A stretch of 64,000 bases of DNA from Aralia elata (taxonomy: Eukaryota; Streptophyta; Magnoliopsida; Apiales; Araliaceae), in the NCBI GenBank assembly GCA_034770075.1, contig CM068380.1, positions 86,326,112 to 86,390,111 of the forward strand, read 5' to 3'. Positions 44,035 to 57,078 of this stretch are shown in pieces. The notes under the pieces were generated by a model, which had not been told where the DNA came from, made no database searches, and saw only the letters and a program-made list of their open reading frames with translations. Made by a program: the position numbers and the translations under genes. The stretch's first letter is position 1, and each line of letters begins with the position of its first letter.

Positions 44035-47000
44035 GGTAATGTAATTACCATGCTTTGCGAACTCGGTTTTTCTTGTTATGTTTAATACTATGAATTTGGA
44101 GTAATAAACTTAGCTTAATTTTAGGTTTAATGTGCAATTAGATTACAGGAACTTAGTTCGGTAGTTTAAATTTTGTATTCCTTTATATCTTCGAGTGAAC
44201 AAATTTATGTTTGACGTAGTCTAATACTGTTTTTGGGAAGAGAATTTCATATTGATAATGGTAATCAGCTATTAGGAGGCGGTAATATTTGCATGTATTT
44301 TCGTTGGTGTATGCCAAACAATTGAGCACTTCAGTTCTGCCGCCAAGATCAGGTAAGTTTTATATCGCACATTCTCACTGATCTTGGACACATGATTATG
44401 CTCGAGTCATAGTCTTGGAGTCTTTATGTAGGACTGGACGAGAAGACAGGCTTCTTGTAGTACTTAATCTAAGATAATATAATATTTAAATGTTAATCCA
44501 TTCATATTGTACAATATTTCTTTTGTTCAATCTGAGATTAAAAAATTATCCAAGTATAAGATTGGAAGATATTGAAAGTTGCATTTGATGCACTATGTAA
44601 ACCATTTGAATCTTCCTTGTGCATTGCTGTCTTAGAAGGGCATGAAGATTTAAGGTTGTGAGGGTTTACTTGAAAATAAATTATGTATACTTAATTAGGT
44701 AAGTTTTGGGACTGTTGGTATATTATGTGCGAACTACCACCACTACATCAGTAGAGAGATAAGAAGTAACCTGTGTGCCATAATTTTCTGACAAGATCTA
44801 GTTATCCTAATATGGCAGGATGCATGTGTGGGATTGGCCGAATCCTTTAATTATAAAATTAGTGATTAAAACCAGCAAAGAAATTCACAAGGATGATTGA
44901 AAAAGTGCATGCTTTAAAAATTCTTCTATTTGTAGCAAGTGAGAACATATTTTGCATCCGCCTTATTATCTCATTGAAGAACATCTCACTATTTCCTCAA
45001 TGAGAGAGTAATAGTTCTTTCTTTCTTTTTTTTTCTTTTTTTTTTGGGGGAGGGGGGTGGGGTGTGGAGAAGCTTTAAGTTTTAACAAACTATGGCTACC
45101 TAGTACCTTCCAATGCATACATATTGAATCTTACTATGTAATAGGCTTATACTAGCTATCTTAGAATGCTTGTCCAAACTTTTCTCTTACTACACTTGAT
45201 GATGGTTTTGCATCTTCTGTTTGCTACAACACTTGATGATGGCGTTACTCCCAAAATCCCAATTTCAGAGTGATCTTTACTCTTTTGAGAAGTCCCCCCA
45301 AAAAACTGTCCTTTTCTGAGAAATTAGTTATAAAATTACAAAATATTTTGGATTGCTCTTTACCGTTGTTGAGTTAACTTGTTCTTCTTTTTGCCATAAA
45401 TGAAGTATTATACATGATTTTGATTAAGAAAAATGTAAATTTTGTTTTTATTCAAGAACATAACTGTGTTGATTGAGCCATTCCAATCAATTCATTCTCT
45501 TATATTTCATTGAAAACACAATTAATTGAAGCTTCAGACCATGAAAGTGGCATGGAATGATTGAGAAGAGCTTGATACGATGAAACATCAGGCAGGACCC
45601 CCTGCCCAGGTCATGGTCTAGCTCATCCTCTTTGGTTGCCCAATCTTTCTCTCCCTCTCCTCTTCTCTGGAGATCTCTGGAGCTCTTTCTTTCTATGCTG
45701 TGCTGGGGTGATGCAGTGGCAGCTGATTATGACAGCAATTGTTGAATGATTAGCCTTAAAATGGCTCTGTTTAATCTCACAGCCTCTGGCTCTCTCTCTC
45801 TCTCTCTCTTATACACACACTCAAAATGCAGTCTGGGTGATTGAGGGAGCTTTTCGATAATCCATTTTATTCGTATGATGTTAGAATTTATGACAGTACC
45901 CATATTGATACAAAGGGAATAGTATTTTTTTAAGAATGCATGTTCTCATGTATAGGAGGTGGAACTTTTTGTTGTCATATTCATCTTTCATTCAATTTGA
46001 TAATCATGCTTTCAGATTATCTGAATTTTTCCCGCCACTTGTCTTATGATTATTTTGAGGTAAATTACCAAAATAAATAGATATAGTTCGAGGTACTGGT
46101 TTTTGCTCTTCCCAGTTATGAAAACTTTTAAAGTTTTTGGGATGGACAACTTATTTCTCCCAGTTGTGTGATAAATTAAGTACGCAATAAGATTGACATT
46201 TTTAGAAGTTGCTTGGTTGACAACTAATTTCTTTCTAGTCTTGCTTCCTCACCAGATTGTGCAGTGAAAATCTAGCATTTTATTAATTGCATTAAAGAAT
46301 GAATTTTGTGGTATGAAAGTTAGGATGTGCACGTGTTCCTGCATTATCTTCCTAAATTTGGTTTAGGAAGTATTATCAATACATGACCTTCCAAAAAGCA
46401 TTTTTTAGTCCATTTCTCTACTTTAATAGAAGTGAAATGTGTGACTGGCTGTTTGTAGTTATTAGCATAGTTGGTGATATTGTTATTTCGGTATTTTTAT
46501 TGCAGTAAATGCTGATTAACCTCAGTGTCTAATGATCATATATTCCTACATTCAGTTCAGGATTCTGGTGAAGTACATGCAGAACAAAGCAACAAGTAAC
46601 CTACGGTTCCTTCTACAAGAGAGGGATTAGATGCTGTAATGTTGGCTTTGTTAACGTGGCCAGCAATTGAGATAAATGTAGCCTTTTGATAATGATTTTT
46701 TTTCTAGTTACTTCAGTAAAGAACACATCAAATTTCAAGTCAAGTTCAGTAGCACTAGAATGAATTGTTTGATTAGGTAACAAGTTGCGACTTGATATTC
46801 AAAGAACAGTAGATATCGAATGAATGTAGACATTAGTTCTTCCAGCCTCTGATGCCTACGAGTTTCTAATAAGCCCTTGAAATTGTGAACTGTGTTGTAT
46901 CATATCTACTCTATTACATGCCCTCGATGATGCTGAGGAGCTCTTCTGTTCAATTTGTAGTTGTATTGCTTGGCACCTGTGGCTCTTTTCTGTTTAATCT

Positions 47001-47890
47001 GCCTGCTCTGATATAATTTTGTTCACCCGCATATATAATTTTGTTTACCATCTTTGTTGCATTATGCGATTGTCTTTGTGTCCATTTATGTTCCATCACA
47101 TGATGAAAGGTAAGACTCAAAATGTTTATTTGTGTGCTGGATTATTTTTTTTCATGTCAAAAATAGAAATCTCTCTATTTTATTACATGATTAGTAGTAT
47201 CACATGACGATATAGATTGATAGGCTTTTGTGTCTTTCTCATTAACATAATGAGAGATAATATTTATTAGGAGCTTCAAATTTAAAGTCTCACGTCTAGA
47301 ATTAAAAATAAAATAATTTATTTTATATAAAAAAAACTAACAATTTCTAAAAAGGAATAACAAATCCAACCTACATGATAATAATTTTCTGAAAAATCTC
47401 AGAACTTCTTCCCCTGCAAGCACGTTTCATAATATTCCACCGTTCCAAAATTACAAATAAATTTTCTTTAATTCGCTTAAAATTAGAAATAAATTATAAT
47501 TTTTAAACACTAAAGTAATGCAAATATTTTAACATGTCATTAATTATATATATTCTAGGTAGAGAATATTAATTAACAATATGCTATAACTATTACATTA
47601 TCAGCGAATGTTAATATATTTAGATAGATAGATAGAAAAGAAAAGCTAACAATCAAATTTTAATGCGTTTAGATGTAACATTGAAAAACAAGCATTTATT
47701 TTTTAATTATAATTATAATGAATTAAAAGGTTAAAGAAAAAGAAAGAAGAATAAAACCCCGCCAAGCGCCAAGTCGCGAAGGATTATATTTATCGCGCAG
47801 TTCTGTTGTCCGATTAGTTACGGCCTTTCTTGGATTGGAAGTTTGGAAAATTCAGACTGCCAAGCTATTTGGAAAAAATATAGAAAGTTT
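44035..47890. other. Gene-free spacer between bL12m and FOLT1
   Basis: About 3.9 kb with no acceptable coding frame. The left part probably contains the bL12m 3' untranslated region. There are pyrimidine tracts near 45014-45045 and 45790-45810 and a somewhat GC-richer, less AT-biased patch at about 45540-45860 whose nature was not identified. FOLT1 promoter sequence must lie at the right end. Confidence 0.45.
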
Positions 47891-47923
47891 ATGCGCCGAG
47901 AAGGGGGCTTTGTTGCGAATACA

Positions 47924-50900
47924 ATGACGGCGTTTCAGCCGGTGGGTTGGCAATGGGAGCACGCCGTCGCCGGCTCCGCCGCCGGTCTTGCTACAGTTTC
48001 TTTCACCCATCCCCTTGACGTTATCCGTACTAGGTTCCAAGGTCTCTCATTTTCTCTGTCTATGCCAATAACTCAATATCTATATAATTGTGTTGCTATT
48101 CGCTAATTAGATTTAATTATCAGTTAACGATGGACGAATATTTAATCTTCCGACCTATAAGAATACTGTTCACGCGCTCTTCAATATTGCTCGAACTGAG
48201 GTTTGTCTTCTCTATGTTACCTCATTATTTAAATTAACTCAGTTTTTAGGTTATTTTTAGCATCTGCATCACCTGCAAAGAATAAAATAAAATCAAATAA
48301 TTAAAAAGAGTTCAATTTAGTTATTCTACTGGATAATATTCAGGACTGTCTCAATCTCGAAGCTGGATCAAAATCCAAGGATAGGGCTATATAAACGCGG
48401 GGATAGTTTTTCTTACAATTTTTTTTTTTTTTTGATAAGCGCTTCCAATTTGTTATTTAATTAAAGCAGGAAATATTCATGACTTTAATATTCTGGACAA
48501 AGGGTTACAATGTTGCAACCTAGCATTATGCTATTTCAATGTAATCAAGATTTTGACACGGCTTGGTGACCTAGAGTCGCGGGAGTCATGTTTGCATGTT
48601 TAGTGCAGACAGTGGCTTCAATATTGTATGCCATACAATTTATTATGTATTTCTAAAAGCAAAAAAGTTCTGTCTATTTAGAAGATTAAGTGGCATGTCT
48701 AGAAATAGAGTGCGCACTTTCGACATTTGTGAATTATTGAGGGCATGAACCAGCCAGTGATTCCTTCTGTGAATTTCTGACTGAAAGTTCCCTTTGCATA
48801 ACATTTCTCACCTTTAATACTTGATACAATGTTAATGACAGGTTGTGTAAGTGTGGTTTATTTTAGTAGCCATAGTGCATAGGTTGATTTCAGACTATTG
48901 GTTTTCTTTCCATAAAAGCATGTGCGTATTGTATTCTGTTCTGAAGAATTGTTTCCTTTTTCCTGGCAAAACGAGTTTTGGGTGATTCAAATATTTTCAG
49001 AATAGTTTGTTTAAATTTGATTGCTTAAAGTTCTCTTCTTTTTTCTTTTCTTTTTTCAGGGTTTTAGAGGGCTGTATGCAGGGTTCTATCCTGCAGTTCT
49101 TGGGTCAACTATTTCATGGGGTTTATATTTCTTCTTGTAAGTACCTTTTTCAGAGTTGTCTCTGATTGTCTGTATACAAGGGTTTGATCTCTAATCCCCA
49201 TATTTGATTTTAAATTAAACTTTGAACTAATATGAACTCTCACTCAGTTAAATACTTGATAAGTGTATACTTCCATGCAGTAGGTGCATGTGTATCCATG
49301 TGCACGTGTCTTTGTGCTTGAAAGCTTGTATGTTTTCAAGCTTGCTCATTCTTTTATTAGAGTCTCCATGTTTTCTTCAGCAAAGTTTAGTGTTATTTGT
49401 TTCACACATGTTATATGGTATGTCTTCTATGGATTTTTTACATTACCATGTAGATACAATCACCTGCAGCGCAGGGTTTTCTATGTTATGTCCATGGTTC
49501 TCGTGTAAATTTTTTTCCCCCCAAAATTCTAAAATGAAGCTTCTTAACTTGTAGTTTCACAAGGAAATACATATGTGGTTACATCATCAATTGTGGAACG
49601 AACGCAGATATGACTTTACCTAATTAGTGGAGTACTTACAATTTTAGTAAGCAGCTTATTAGTATGCATTACTTCAGTGCAGATATTAGTTATTTATTAA
49701 TGTTAATGTGAAGAATTTAGATCCAAATAATCTTACATAGGATGATACATTGATACTTAAAATGATAATTATGATATTATGTGGTTTTGCATGAAAGAAT
49801 TGTCCTGCTTGTTCATTTCTTGAATGTATGGGGGAAATGCAACAGATTCTATTGCTGTAACACAACCCGTCTTCAATTGGGTTGTTTTCGTGTAAAAATT
49901 TTATCTGTGCATCTTAAAGATTTTGTTTCTCACTCATAAACTTGATTGCTTCTTCTGTTTTAGCTATAGCAAAGCCAAACAAAGATATTTAAGAAGCAGG
50001 GAGGAGCTTGGCGCTGGCCTTCATCTTGCTTCAGCTGCAGAGGCAGGAGCTTTGGTTAGTATGGAAGTTTTTATATGATTTGGCTGTATATGATGAATTG
50101 ATCTAGTGCTTAAAGGAAGGAGAAAAGGTGTTGGTGTGCGGTCTTTTTTTTTTCCCGTCGGGGGGGGGGGGGTTCCATCTGTTTCTTGTAGCTCCCCCTG
50201 CCCCCTCCCCCAAGTTTCATGGCCCACCCGAGGTCACAGTATACAACTATACATCAGATAATGTAACTCATCCAATTGATGTAATAGAGAACTGTGATTT
50301 AGATTTTTTACTGCAAAATGCAAATGTATGCTTTCAACACAAGACCTCCACTGGCACACACACTGGATTGTAGTGAAAAAGAAGATGCCTGCACTTGTTA
50401 TGCTTTATTCCATTTTGAATCAGCATTCATACTTATCCCAAAAAAGTTCATCTTGAATGGTCTTAGACTCTTCTTCCTGTGTTTCTATGAATTTGGATTT
50501 TATGTTGCTTGGAATATCGTAAAGTAGATGTTCATTTGTGGTGCCTGTGGCATCCTACTTACAGTAGCAGATTGGTGGTTTTGACAGGTCTCTTTGTGCA
50601 CCAATCCTATTTGGCTTGTGAAAACAAGATTGCAACTTCAGACTCCTCAGCATCATGCCCGACCATATTCTGGCTTCCATGGTCTGCTCCTTATCTTACT
50701 TAAACATTTTAATAACACCTTTCTGAGATATCCCCTTTTTTTGTGAATAATTAATCTGTGCTCGAACAAGTGCACACAATTTAAGTTTAATCTAATTGCC
50801 ATTGATTTTTTTATTTGATGTTGTTTCTTATATGGGAGATATACTTGTTCATCTTTGATCAGTGACTTTCACAACTTTCATACAGCTGCATATAATCTTG

Positions 50901-51001
50901 TACTCCATTATAGCGTTTTGGAAACAGTTTAACATCCTTCTCAATAAGTACCAACGATTACAGTTTAACAACCTTCTATGACAACACTCTCTCTCTCTCT
51001 C

Positions 51002-51064
<63 letters not shown>

Positions 51065-53020
51065 TCCTCCTTGTATGTATGTGCAAATTATTCATTTCTT
51101 GGTCTTAATGTTGGTCTAACTTCAGATGCTATAAGAACTATCCTAAAAGACGAAGGGTGGCGGGCACTTTACAGAGGGCTTTTTCCTGGTCTTTTTCTGG
51201 TTAGATTTGTTATCTCTTTTATCCTTATCATCTTATATTATTCAATTGTGATGTGCTTGCATGGTTAAGTTCAATGAAGTTATACTTTTCAACAAAAAGT
51301 TCATCAACTCTTTTGTTCTGTAAATAAACTTCTTTTAATTTTTTGTTTTGTCGTCAATCATCATAGATTGTTGCATGCTGCAGGCAATAATGAAGTTTGG
51401 TTTAACTATATAAAATTTTCTATAAGATCTTGTGTTATGATTATGTCAAGTATTTATTGTTCGTTTCATCATGCAATTTTTCTGGTTTTGGTGTTCCTTC
51501 AGCAGGTTACTCATGGTGCTATTCAATTTACAGCATATGAAGAACTTCGTAAAGTTATGGTTAACTACAGATCTGGAGAAAACAAAATGAATTTGAGTGC
51601 TGATAATTTGTTGGTGAGTCATTCCCAGTTAATACTAATTTTAAGCTTTCTGGCTACTTAATAAATTGTGTATGCATGGGAAACTTTGGAAACATATTTC
51701 TTTTTCACATACAGTCATAATGTTATAAATAAGTATAGAAAGGCATGAGTTGGACCATTTTTTTTATGCATGGGAAACTTTGGAAACATATTTCTTTTTC
51801 ATATATAGTCATGATGTTATAAATAAGTGTAGAAAGGCATGGGTTGGACCATTTTTTGTATTTTGTATTTTTTTTCATATGCATGCAAAAGATTTCCCAT
51901 ATATACACACACAGAGAGAATAGCTTGATATTGGCCTTCCGTTGATGGAGGGTGTAATTGTGTAGACAGCATTGTGAGAGCAAGAATAGATATTTTGACA
52001 CAAGGGAGGATACGAGTGCGCTATCTGTATCTTAAGTTAACTGACCTGCCTTTAAGGATAACTAAGCTGACACTCGATTGCATCTTTCCTACAGAATTCA
52101 ATTGACTATGCAACACTAGGAGCTTCTTCCAAAGTAGCGGCCATTCTCGTGACATATCCATCCCAGGTTAGTATCAATAGTGACTTTTGAATATAAGATT
52201 GTAGTGTCTCAACTGATTTTTTTAATATGTTTTTGGCAAACATAATTTCAGGTCATTCGAGCTCGATTGCAGGTATGGAACTTTTTCCCTTTGCTGAATA
52301 CTTCTCTACTATGATTTTATTGAGCAATTGATCTACTACGTATGGGTTGAGTAAAACAATGATTCCTGTTGTAAACCAACCCCACTTTATTGTTGGCGGT
52401 TGCTTCTTGGCATTAAGCTAACTTTGTATCTTTCTCCAACTGTAGCAACGACCAAGCATAGATGGAACTCCGAGATATATGAATAGCTGGCACGTTATGA
52501 AAGAAACTGCAAGGTGAGAAAAATATCTGCTGGAAAACCAAAAAATCATTTACAGTCGTTACAGTAATATGGTTTGCCAGTAGATCCATTGTCAATTAGC
52601 TCAAGGTTCTATGATTGCATATATGTTAATTTTTGTTTCCTAAAGAAAAGGATAATAAGTTTAATGTGATTTATACATTCTCAATTTTTGTAGACAGAAT
52701 ATTCTTTTATAGAGTAGATGATTAATCTGTCATAGATGTTAAGATATTGAGGAGTTGATCTCGCGTACCCAACAGGATGAAAATGGTCATATCATTACTG
52801 AACAGCTTACTAACTGTTGTTTCAATAGTAGATTAAAGATGTCTGTACTATATTAGCCCGAGTTAATTTCCTTTTTTCCACATGCAGGTTTGAGGGTTTG
52901 CGAGGTTTCTATAAGGGTATTACAGCCAACTTATTGAAAAATGCCCCTGCAGCTTCATTAACATTTATCGTCTATGAAAATGTTCTGAACATGCTAAAGT
53001 TGGCAAGGATGAAAGACTGA
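47924..53020 (+). CDS. FOLT1: Folate transporter 1, mitochondrial carrier family
   Basis: Eleven exons (47924-48041, 48124-48200, 49060-49136, 49964-50054, 50588-50681, 51126-51199, 51506-51613, 52095-52166, 52252-52272, 52446-52513, 52888-53020) encode 310 residues. The protein is an SLC25 carrier with three repeats of two helices each. Carrier signatures: HPLDVIRTRFQ in repeat 1, NPIWLVKTRLQLQTP in repeat 2, YPSQVIRARLQQRP in repeat 3, each followed by a G-LRG-Y-G type motif (RGLYAGFYPA, RALYRGLFPG, RGFYKGITAN). The PIWLVKTR version of the second signature is characteristic of the folate/FAD/NAD/pyrimidine subgroup. The closest recalled relative is Arabidopsis FOLT1 (chloroplast envelope folate import) and animal SLC25A32. 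ATG 47924 was chosen; an in-frame ATG at 47891 would add 11 residues. Exon 9 is only 21 bases. Confidence 0.93.
51003..51063. repeat. 61-base poly-C run in FOLT1 intron 5
   Basis: An uninterrupted C tract follows a (CT)n run at about 50983-51002 and lies some 60 bases before the exon 6 acceptor at 51124-51125. The length as printed may not be exact, because such runs are hard to sequence. A poly-G run of about 12 bases lies upstream in intron 4 at about 50160-50171. Confidence 0.85.
51671..51858. repeat. 94-bp tandem duplication in FOLT1 intron 7
   Basis: Units at 51671-51764 and 51765-51858 both begin TATGCATGGGAAACTTTGGA and end GTTGGACCATTTTTT, with only a handful of differences, so the duplication is young. 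It is 55 bases downstream of the exon 7 donor. Confidence 0.9.
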
Positions 53021-54216
53021 TATTTTTTATTCCCGTCATCTCCTTCTCTTCTTGCTATCTATTTGTTGCATCAGTTAACCGTAGCCTTACATGATGTTCA
53101 ACACTTGAATGGAAACTAGATGATCACCTAGCAACAATAAAAAAGCAGCAGATATAGTTTCTGGCCACATTTTAAAAAGATGGTCGGCTGCAATGTGTAT
53201 AACAATATCTTGGAGAAATCAGTACGACAAATGGTGAATCATATTGGTTGACAAGAAGGATCAACTTAGTAAAATAAAGTTATTCTTCTAAATGAGTTCT
53301 CTGCGAATTGAAAAAAATTGTACATGTTTGCAAATTCGGCGCCCAATATACTTCTCTACTGCCACAATTTGTATCCACCCTTGAAATTTGTCTGCATCGA
53401 TTTTTGAAGTTCTTCAATGATCCGCCCTGGCAACAATTAAGGCGTCTCAAGATATCCGATAATCTCCTTACCGAGAGCAGATATCAGATGATCATTAGTG
53501 TTGATCAAAAAATAACTTTTGGTAATTGTCGGATAATCATTTATTGCAAATGCCAACTCTGCTCTCCCAGGTTCTTATTCAACCACACCACTCCTAATCA
53601 ATATCATCTTTGTGCGTGTAATATGCATGAAACAACTATACATGTAAAAACCCAGCAGCAACTGTTTTCATGGTTTCTAAGCAAAATTAAACACCGCATA
53701 TTTGGTGTAACTTGAGAAAAGAACAAAGAAATGAATCCCCATATGATAGCATCCACTGAAGTTTCCGTTTGGGCATCTGTGTTACCTCAACAAAACAGAA
53801 GGTAGGTTCCTTCAGATAAATTACATCAGTAGTGATTACACAAATATACAAAAATGAAATGAGATTGAAATTACATGTGAAGATCCCTCAATTACATAAT
53901 TTTGCATCAGAATAAGGCAAAAAAATGAAGAAGAAAACTGGACTTATCACTTGCGATGGAAAACCTGAATATTGATTGATGTAAAAGTTAACTAACAGTG
54001 CACACAATAATTCTTACAACGAGTTTACCATAAAGTAAGTTTCGTCTTCAATTACAAATACTGGGTGACATAGGTACTTTACAGCATAGAAAGTATGCAT
54101 TTTTTCACTAACCCTAGTGTTTCAGATTTCCTTTTAAGCTTCCATTTCATCAAAAGAACTGAATGCACAAATGAAATCCCCTTAAAACAATTATTTACGG
54201 GGAGATGCTTTTGTTA
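53021..54216. other. Convergent 3' flanks of FOLT1 and the E2 gene
   Basis: The two genes point towards each other with 1.2 kb between their stops, so this region should hold both 3' untranslated regions. An open frame at 53308-53715 starts at a TTG and resembles nothing known; it was not accepted. Confidence 0.5.
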
Positions 54217-57078
54217 TTACACTTTGTCATCATGGAACCACCATCTGGTCTCCTTTGGAGATCTTCCATTTCTACAATTCTTTACATAGCGATCATTATC
54301 TTCTGGCCGTTGCTGCACACAAGGTTCAACATCATTTACATAACATTCTCGGGTAAATTTATCTGTAAAGGGTATTCATTCAAATATGCAACTAATGGAT
54401 CAATATTGAGATTTATAACAGAGGATCTTGTCATTTAGTACACAAACAACTATTTTGCAAACTTTCCCATTTGTGTGCAACACAGTTTTATTTGGCTGAT
54501 GAAAATAAACGGAGGTACATGTTAGACATGATAATTTACCTTCACAGTTGAACTTGAAAGCATGGATAGAATGCTGATACAGATGGAACTAACAGTCATG
54601 GCTGGTGACCACGAGTCATACAAAATATCTACACAACACAATTAGAGCGTTAGTTTTTCTTTTGGAACGTGAAGATGCAAGTGTCAGATCTATATGAAGA
54701 ATAAACTCATCGCACAAATTTATGATTACAATTAACAGCCCAATTCCTTTTTAAAAGCACAATCTGGGTAACAAGGTTAACAAAAGCACAACGAAAAATA
54801 AGGTCAGCTACCTATGATGACCAATAACCTACGGTTTGATTAAAGTAACCCTCAGATACAGAGGTTCTCACTTCTGAGCACAACTAGCCTTTTTACCCTT
54901 AATCCAGCTGTTTAGAGTACCTGAAACTAGTCCCCAGAAGGTGGTTTTTTATTAAAAAAAAGATAATAATTGCTAGTAAAATTAAGGGTAAAATCCAATT
55001 AAAGAGTTCAACCAACCTACATGGAGTAGGGGAGGAGAAAATGGAAATCGTAAGGGCACCAATTGAGAAATAATAGTGAAGATTGAAGGGAGGGTGCCTT
55101 TTGCAGAAAGGATACTTTTTATGCAACAGTGTACAAGAAATCTACCCAAAAATTAATCCATCAAATGAGAAGAGATGAGACTACAGTTTAAGAAAATATT
55201 AGTAGTCATGTCTAAGGAGCAGACCTAACACATCTATCTTGAGCCCATGATTTTTTCACTTGCAACTTACAAGGAATTACCAAACTGAAGAAAGTATATG
55301 AAAGGTTACAAGGAGATATGAGTAATCAATGCTCACGGAAAATAATATGTATTTTATTTAGCCATCAAACACAACAATTATTGTTACGTTAACTATGGCA
55401 TTTCCAGAACTAGGATGACAGGTTAGGTTTATTATGAACCTTACTGGCACAAGAACAAATAACTCCTTACATTACAAAAATAAAGTCTCATTTGCAAATA
55501 CTCACTCTGTTCCATAATGTAGGATCAATATTGCCTTTTTGAAGTCAATTTAAGATATTTTTCAAATTCAAAATTAATAAGTTTTAGACAATACAATTAT
55601 GAAAATTATAAACTTAACTAGTACTGCTAATGACATGATTTATTGTTTTAAAAAGTCAAATGAATCACATTAATTTTGAATTTGGAAATTCCTCAAATAG
55701 ACTTTGAAAAATCAAGCTTGATCCTACATGTTGGAATGAAGGGAGTATTAAGGATGTATTTTCATTCCACTCCTAAAAATATATGGTTACTTTAATAGTG
55801 GTGGCATGATAAAGAAATTATGATGGGAAACTTAGAGGATATTATGTCATTTTATAGTACTACCAGTAAAAAGAGGATTTTTTTTGTGGAACAAAAAAAT
55901 TGGCAAATGGAACTCTTTTTATGGAACAAAAGAGTATAATAAGAACTGAAGGGAAACTAAACACCACGATCATTTACATTTGCTTATTTCCTCAAAATTT
56001 CCTTCCGTATAAATGAAGACTTCCATCTGGTGTGGCAATCATCCATTGCTAAATAGAGCAAAACTGGATGAATAAATAGTAAGGATCCTAGTCATCAATT
56101 ATCAACTTCAAATTTCATTGCATATTCTCATGCTACATTTTGTTCACATATGTAAATCTCTTGCAGTCACATTTCAATAAATAAATAACTGATGAATCAA
56201 TCACAAGTTTACCTAAACAAATATGACCATTGCTATAAATATGAGGGTGAAGAGGAGCAGGATGCAGAAAAATCACCTGCATCAAACCCAAGACAAACAC
56301 ATGAACACCATCATCGATAAAATGGAAATTGTTATTTCCACAAGTATAAATGATATATCCACAAGGCCTCTCACGGGACTCAATTACAATTCATGTGAGA
56401 AGAACATTGTGCAAATCCTCCATCATTCCCCTTTAAGCAAATACTAATTTACTGTATTTTAAATGAAAAATCTAATAGCTATATATGGTTCACCTGTGGA
56501 GCTTCCATAGGATAATGCTCAGGAAAATCAACCTGGAGCTGGTAAGTTTCATTGGCATATAGTGTTCCTGAAGCTCCATTCACTTCAATCACCCACCTTT
56601 GCATCAAAATCACTCATTAAACATAATCAGGCTTAATGCCAACAGATTCACACACATATACATTGACAAACACACACACACACAAAGGGGGAGGGAACAC
56701 TTATTTTGTATTGAAAGAAATTGAATCTAAAATTCTTATTTCTACGACTGAGGACCAAAGCTCAAAATTCATAGTTTTCATTAACATTTCTCCTAGTTTC
56801 TAAGAAGACAAACGATTAAGAAAGAAAGAAAAAGAGAGAGAGAGACCTTTGAAGATTATCGGTGAGTTTGTGGTTAAATCCAACGGGAGGATTGACCTGC
56901 CACTCAACCAGTTCCTTCTGAAGTCGATTGCAAGCTATTTTGCTTAGACCCTAAAATAGAAACAAAACAAATCATTAAAACCCCAAATGATCAAACCATA
57001 GACATAATCATACATTTATAGGGATAGAGAGAGAAGAGGGGTGACCTTGCGAGGGGAAGGTGAGGAGGAACTGGTCAT
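54217..57078 (-). CDS. Ubiquitin-conjugating enzyme E2, UBE2W/UBC16-18 type
   Basis: Six exons on the minus strand (57078-57046, 56950-56847, 56596-56494, 56276-56213, 54628-54540, 54312-54217) encode 162 residues, the expected length for this E2 group. E2 enzymes carry ubiquitin as a thioester on the catalytic cysteine, here Cys100 in HPHIYSNGHICLD; the HPH in place of the usual HPN is characteristic of UBE2W and plant UBC15-18. Also visible are the N-terminal helix KIACNRLQKELVEWQ, LYANETYQLQVDFPEHYP, and the SWSPAMTVSSICISILSMLSS and RYVKNCRNGRSPKETRWWFHDD C-terminus. UBE2W modifies substrate N-termini; a similar role here is inferred. Intron 4 is 1.6 kb and carries a Stowaway-like MITE. 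All junction phases agree. Confidence 0.93.
55501..55745. mobile_element. Stowaway-like MITE in E2 intron 4
   Basis: Left end CTCACTCTGTTCCATAATGT then AGGATCAA; right end TTGATCCTACATGTTGGAAT then GAAGGGAG, inverted copies. TA flanks at 55499-55500 and 55746-55747. Confidence 0.7.

Noticed and set aside
43491..44051. 186-codon minus-strand open frame opposite bL12m
   Set aside because: The plus-strand frame is a clear L7/L12 protein; the antisense frame is open because of codon bias in the sense strand.
45465..45495. TTGATTGAGCC, similar to the start of miR171
   Set aside because: The match ends after 11 bases and no complementary arm lies nearby, so chance similarity is more likely.
45568..45640. 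Hairpin-like stretch (GGCAGG/CCTGCC stem with a short loop) and a nearby GATTGAGGGAGCTTTT at about 45840 resembling miR159/319
   Set aside because: The stem loses pairing beyond six bases, the miR159-like string has a missing base and further mismatches, and no matching opposite arm was found.
53308..53715. 135-codon open frame on the plus strand between FOLT1 and the E2 gene
   Set aside because: It begins with TTG, its translation resembles no family I know, and it falls where two 3' untranslated regions should be.
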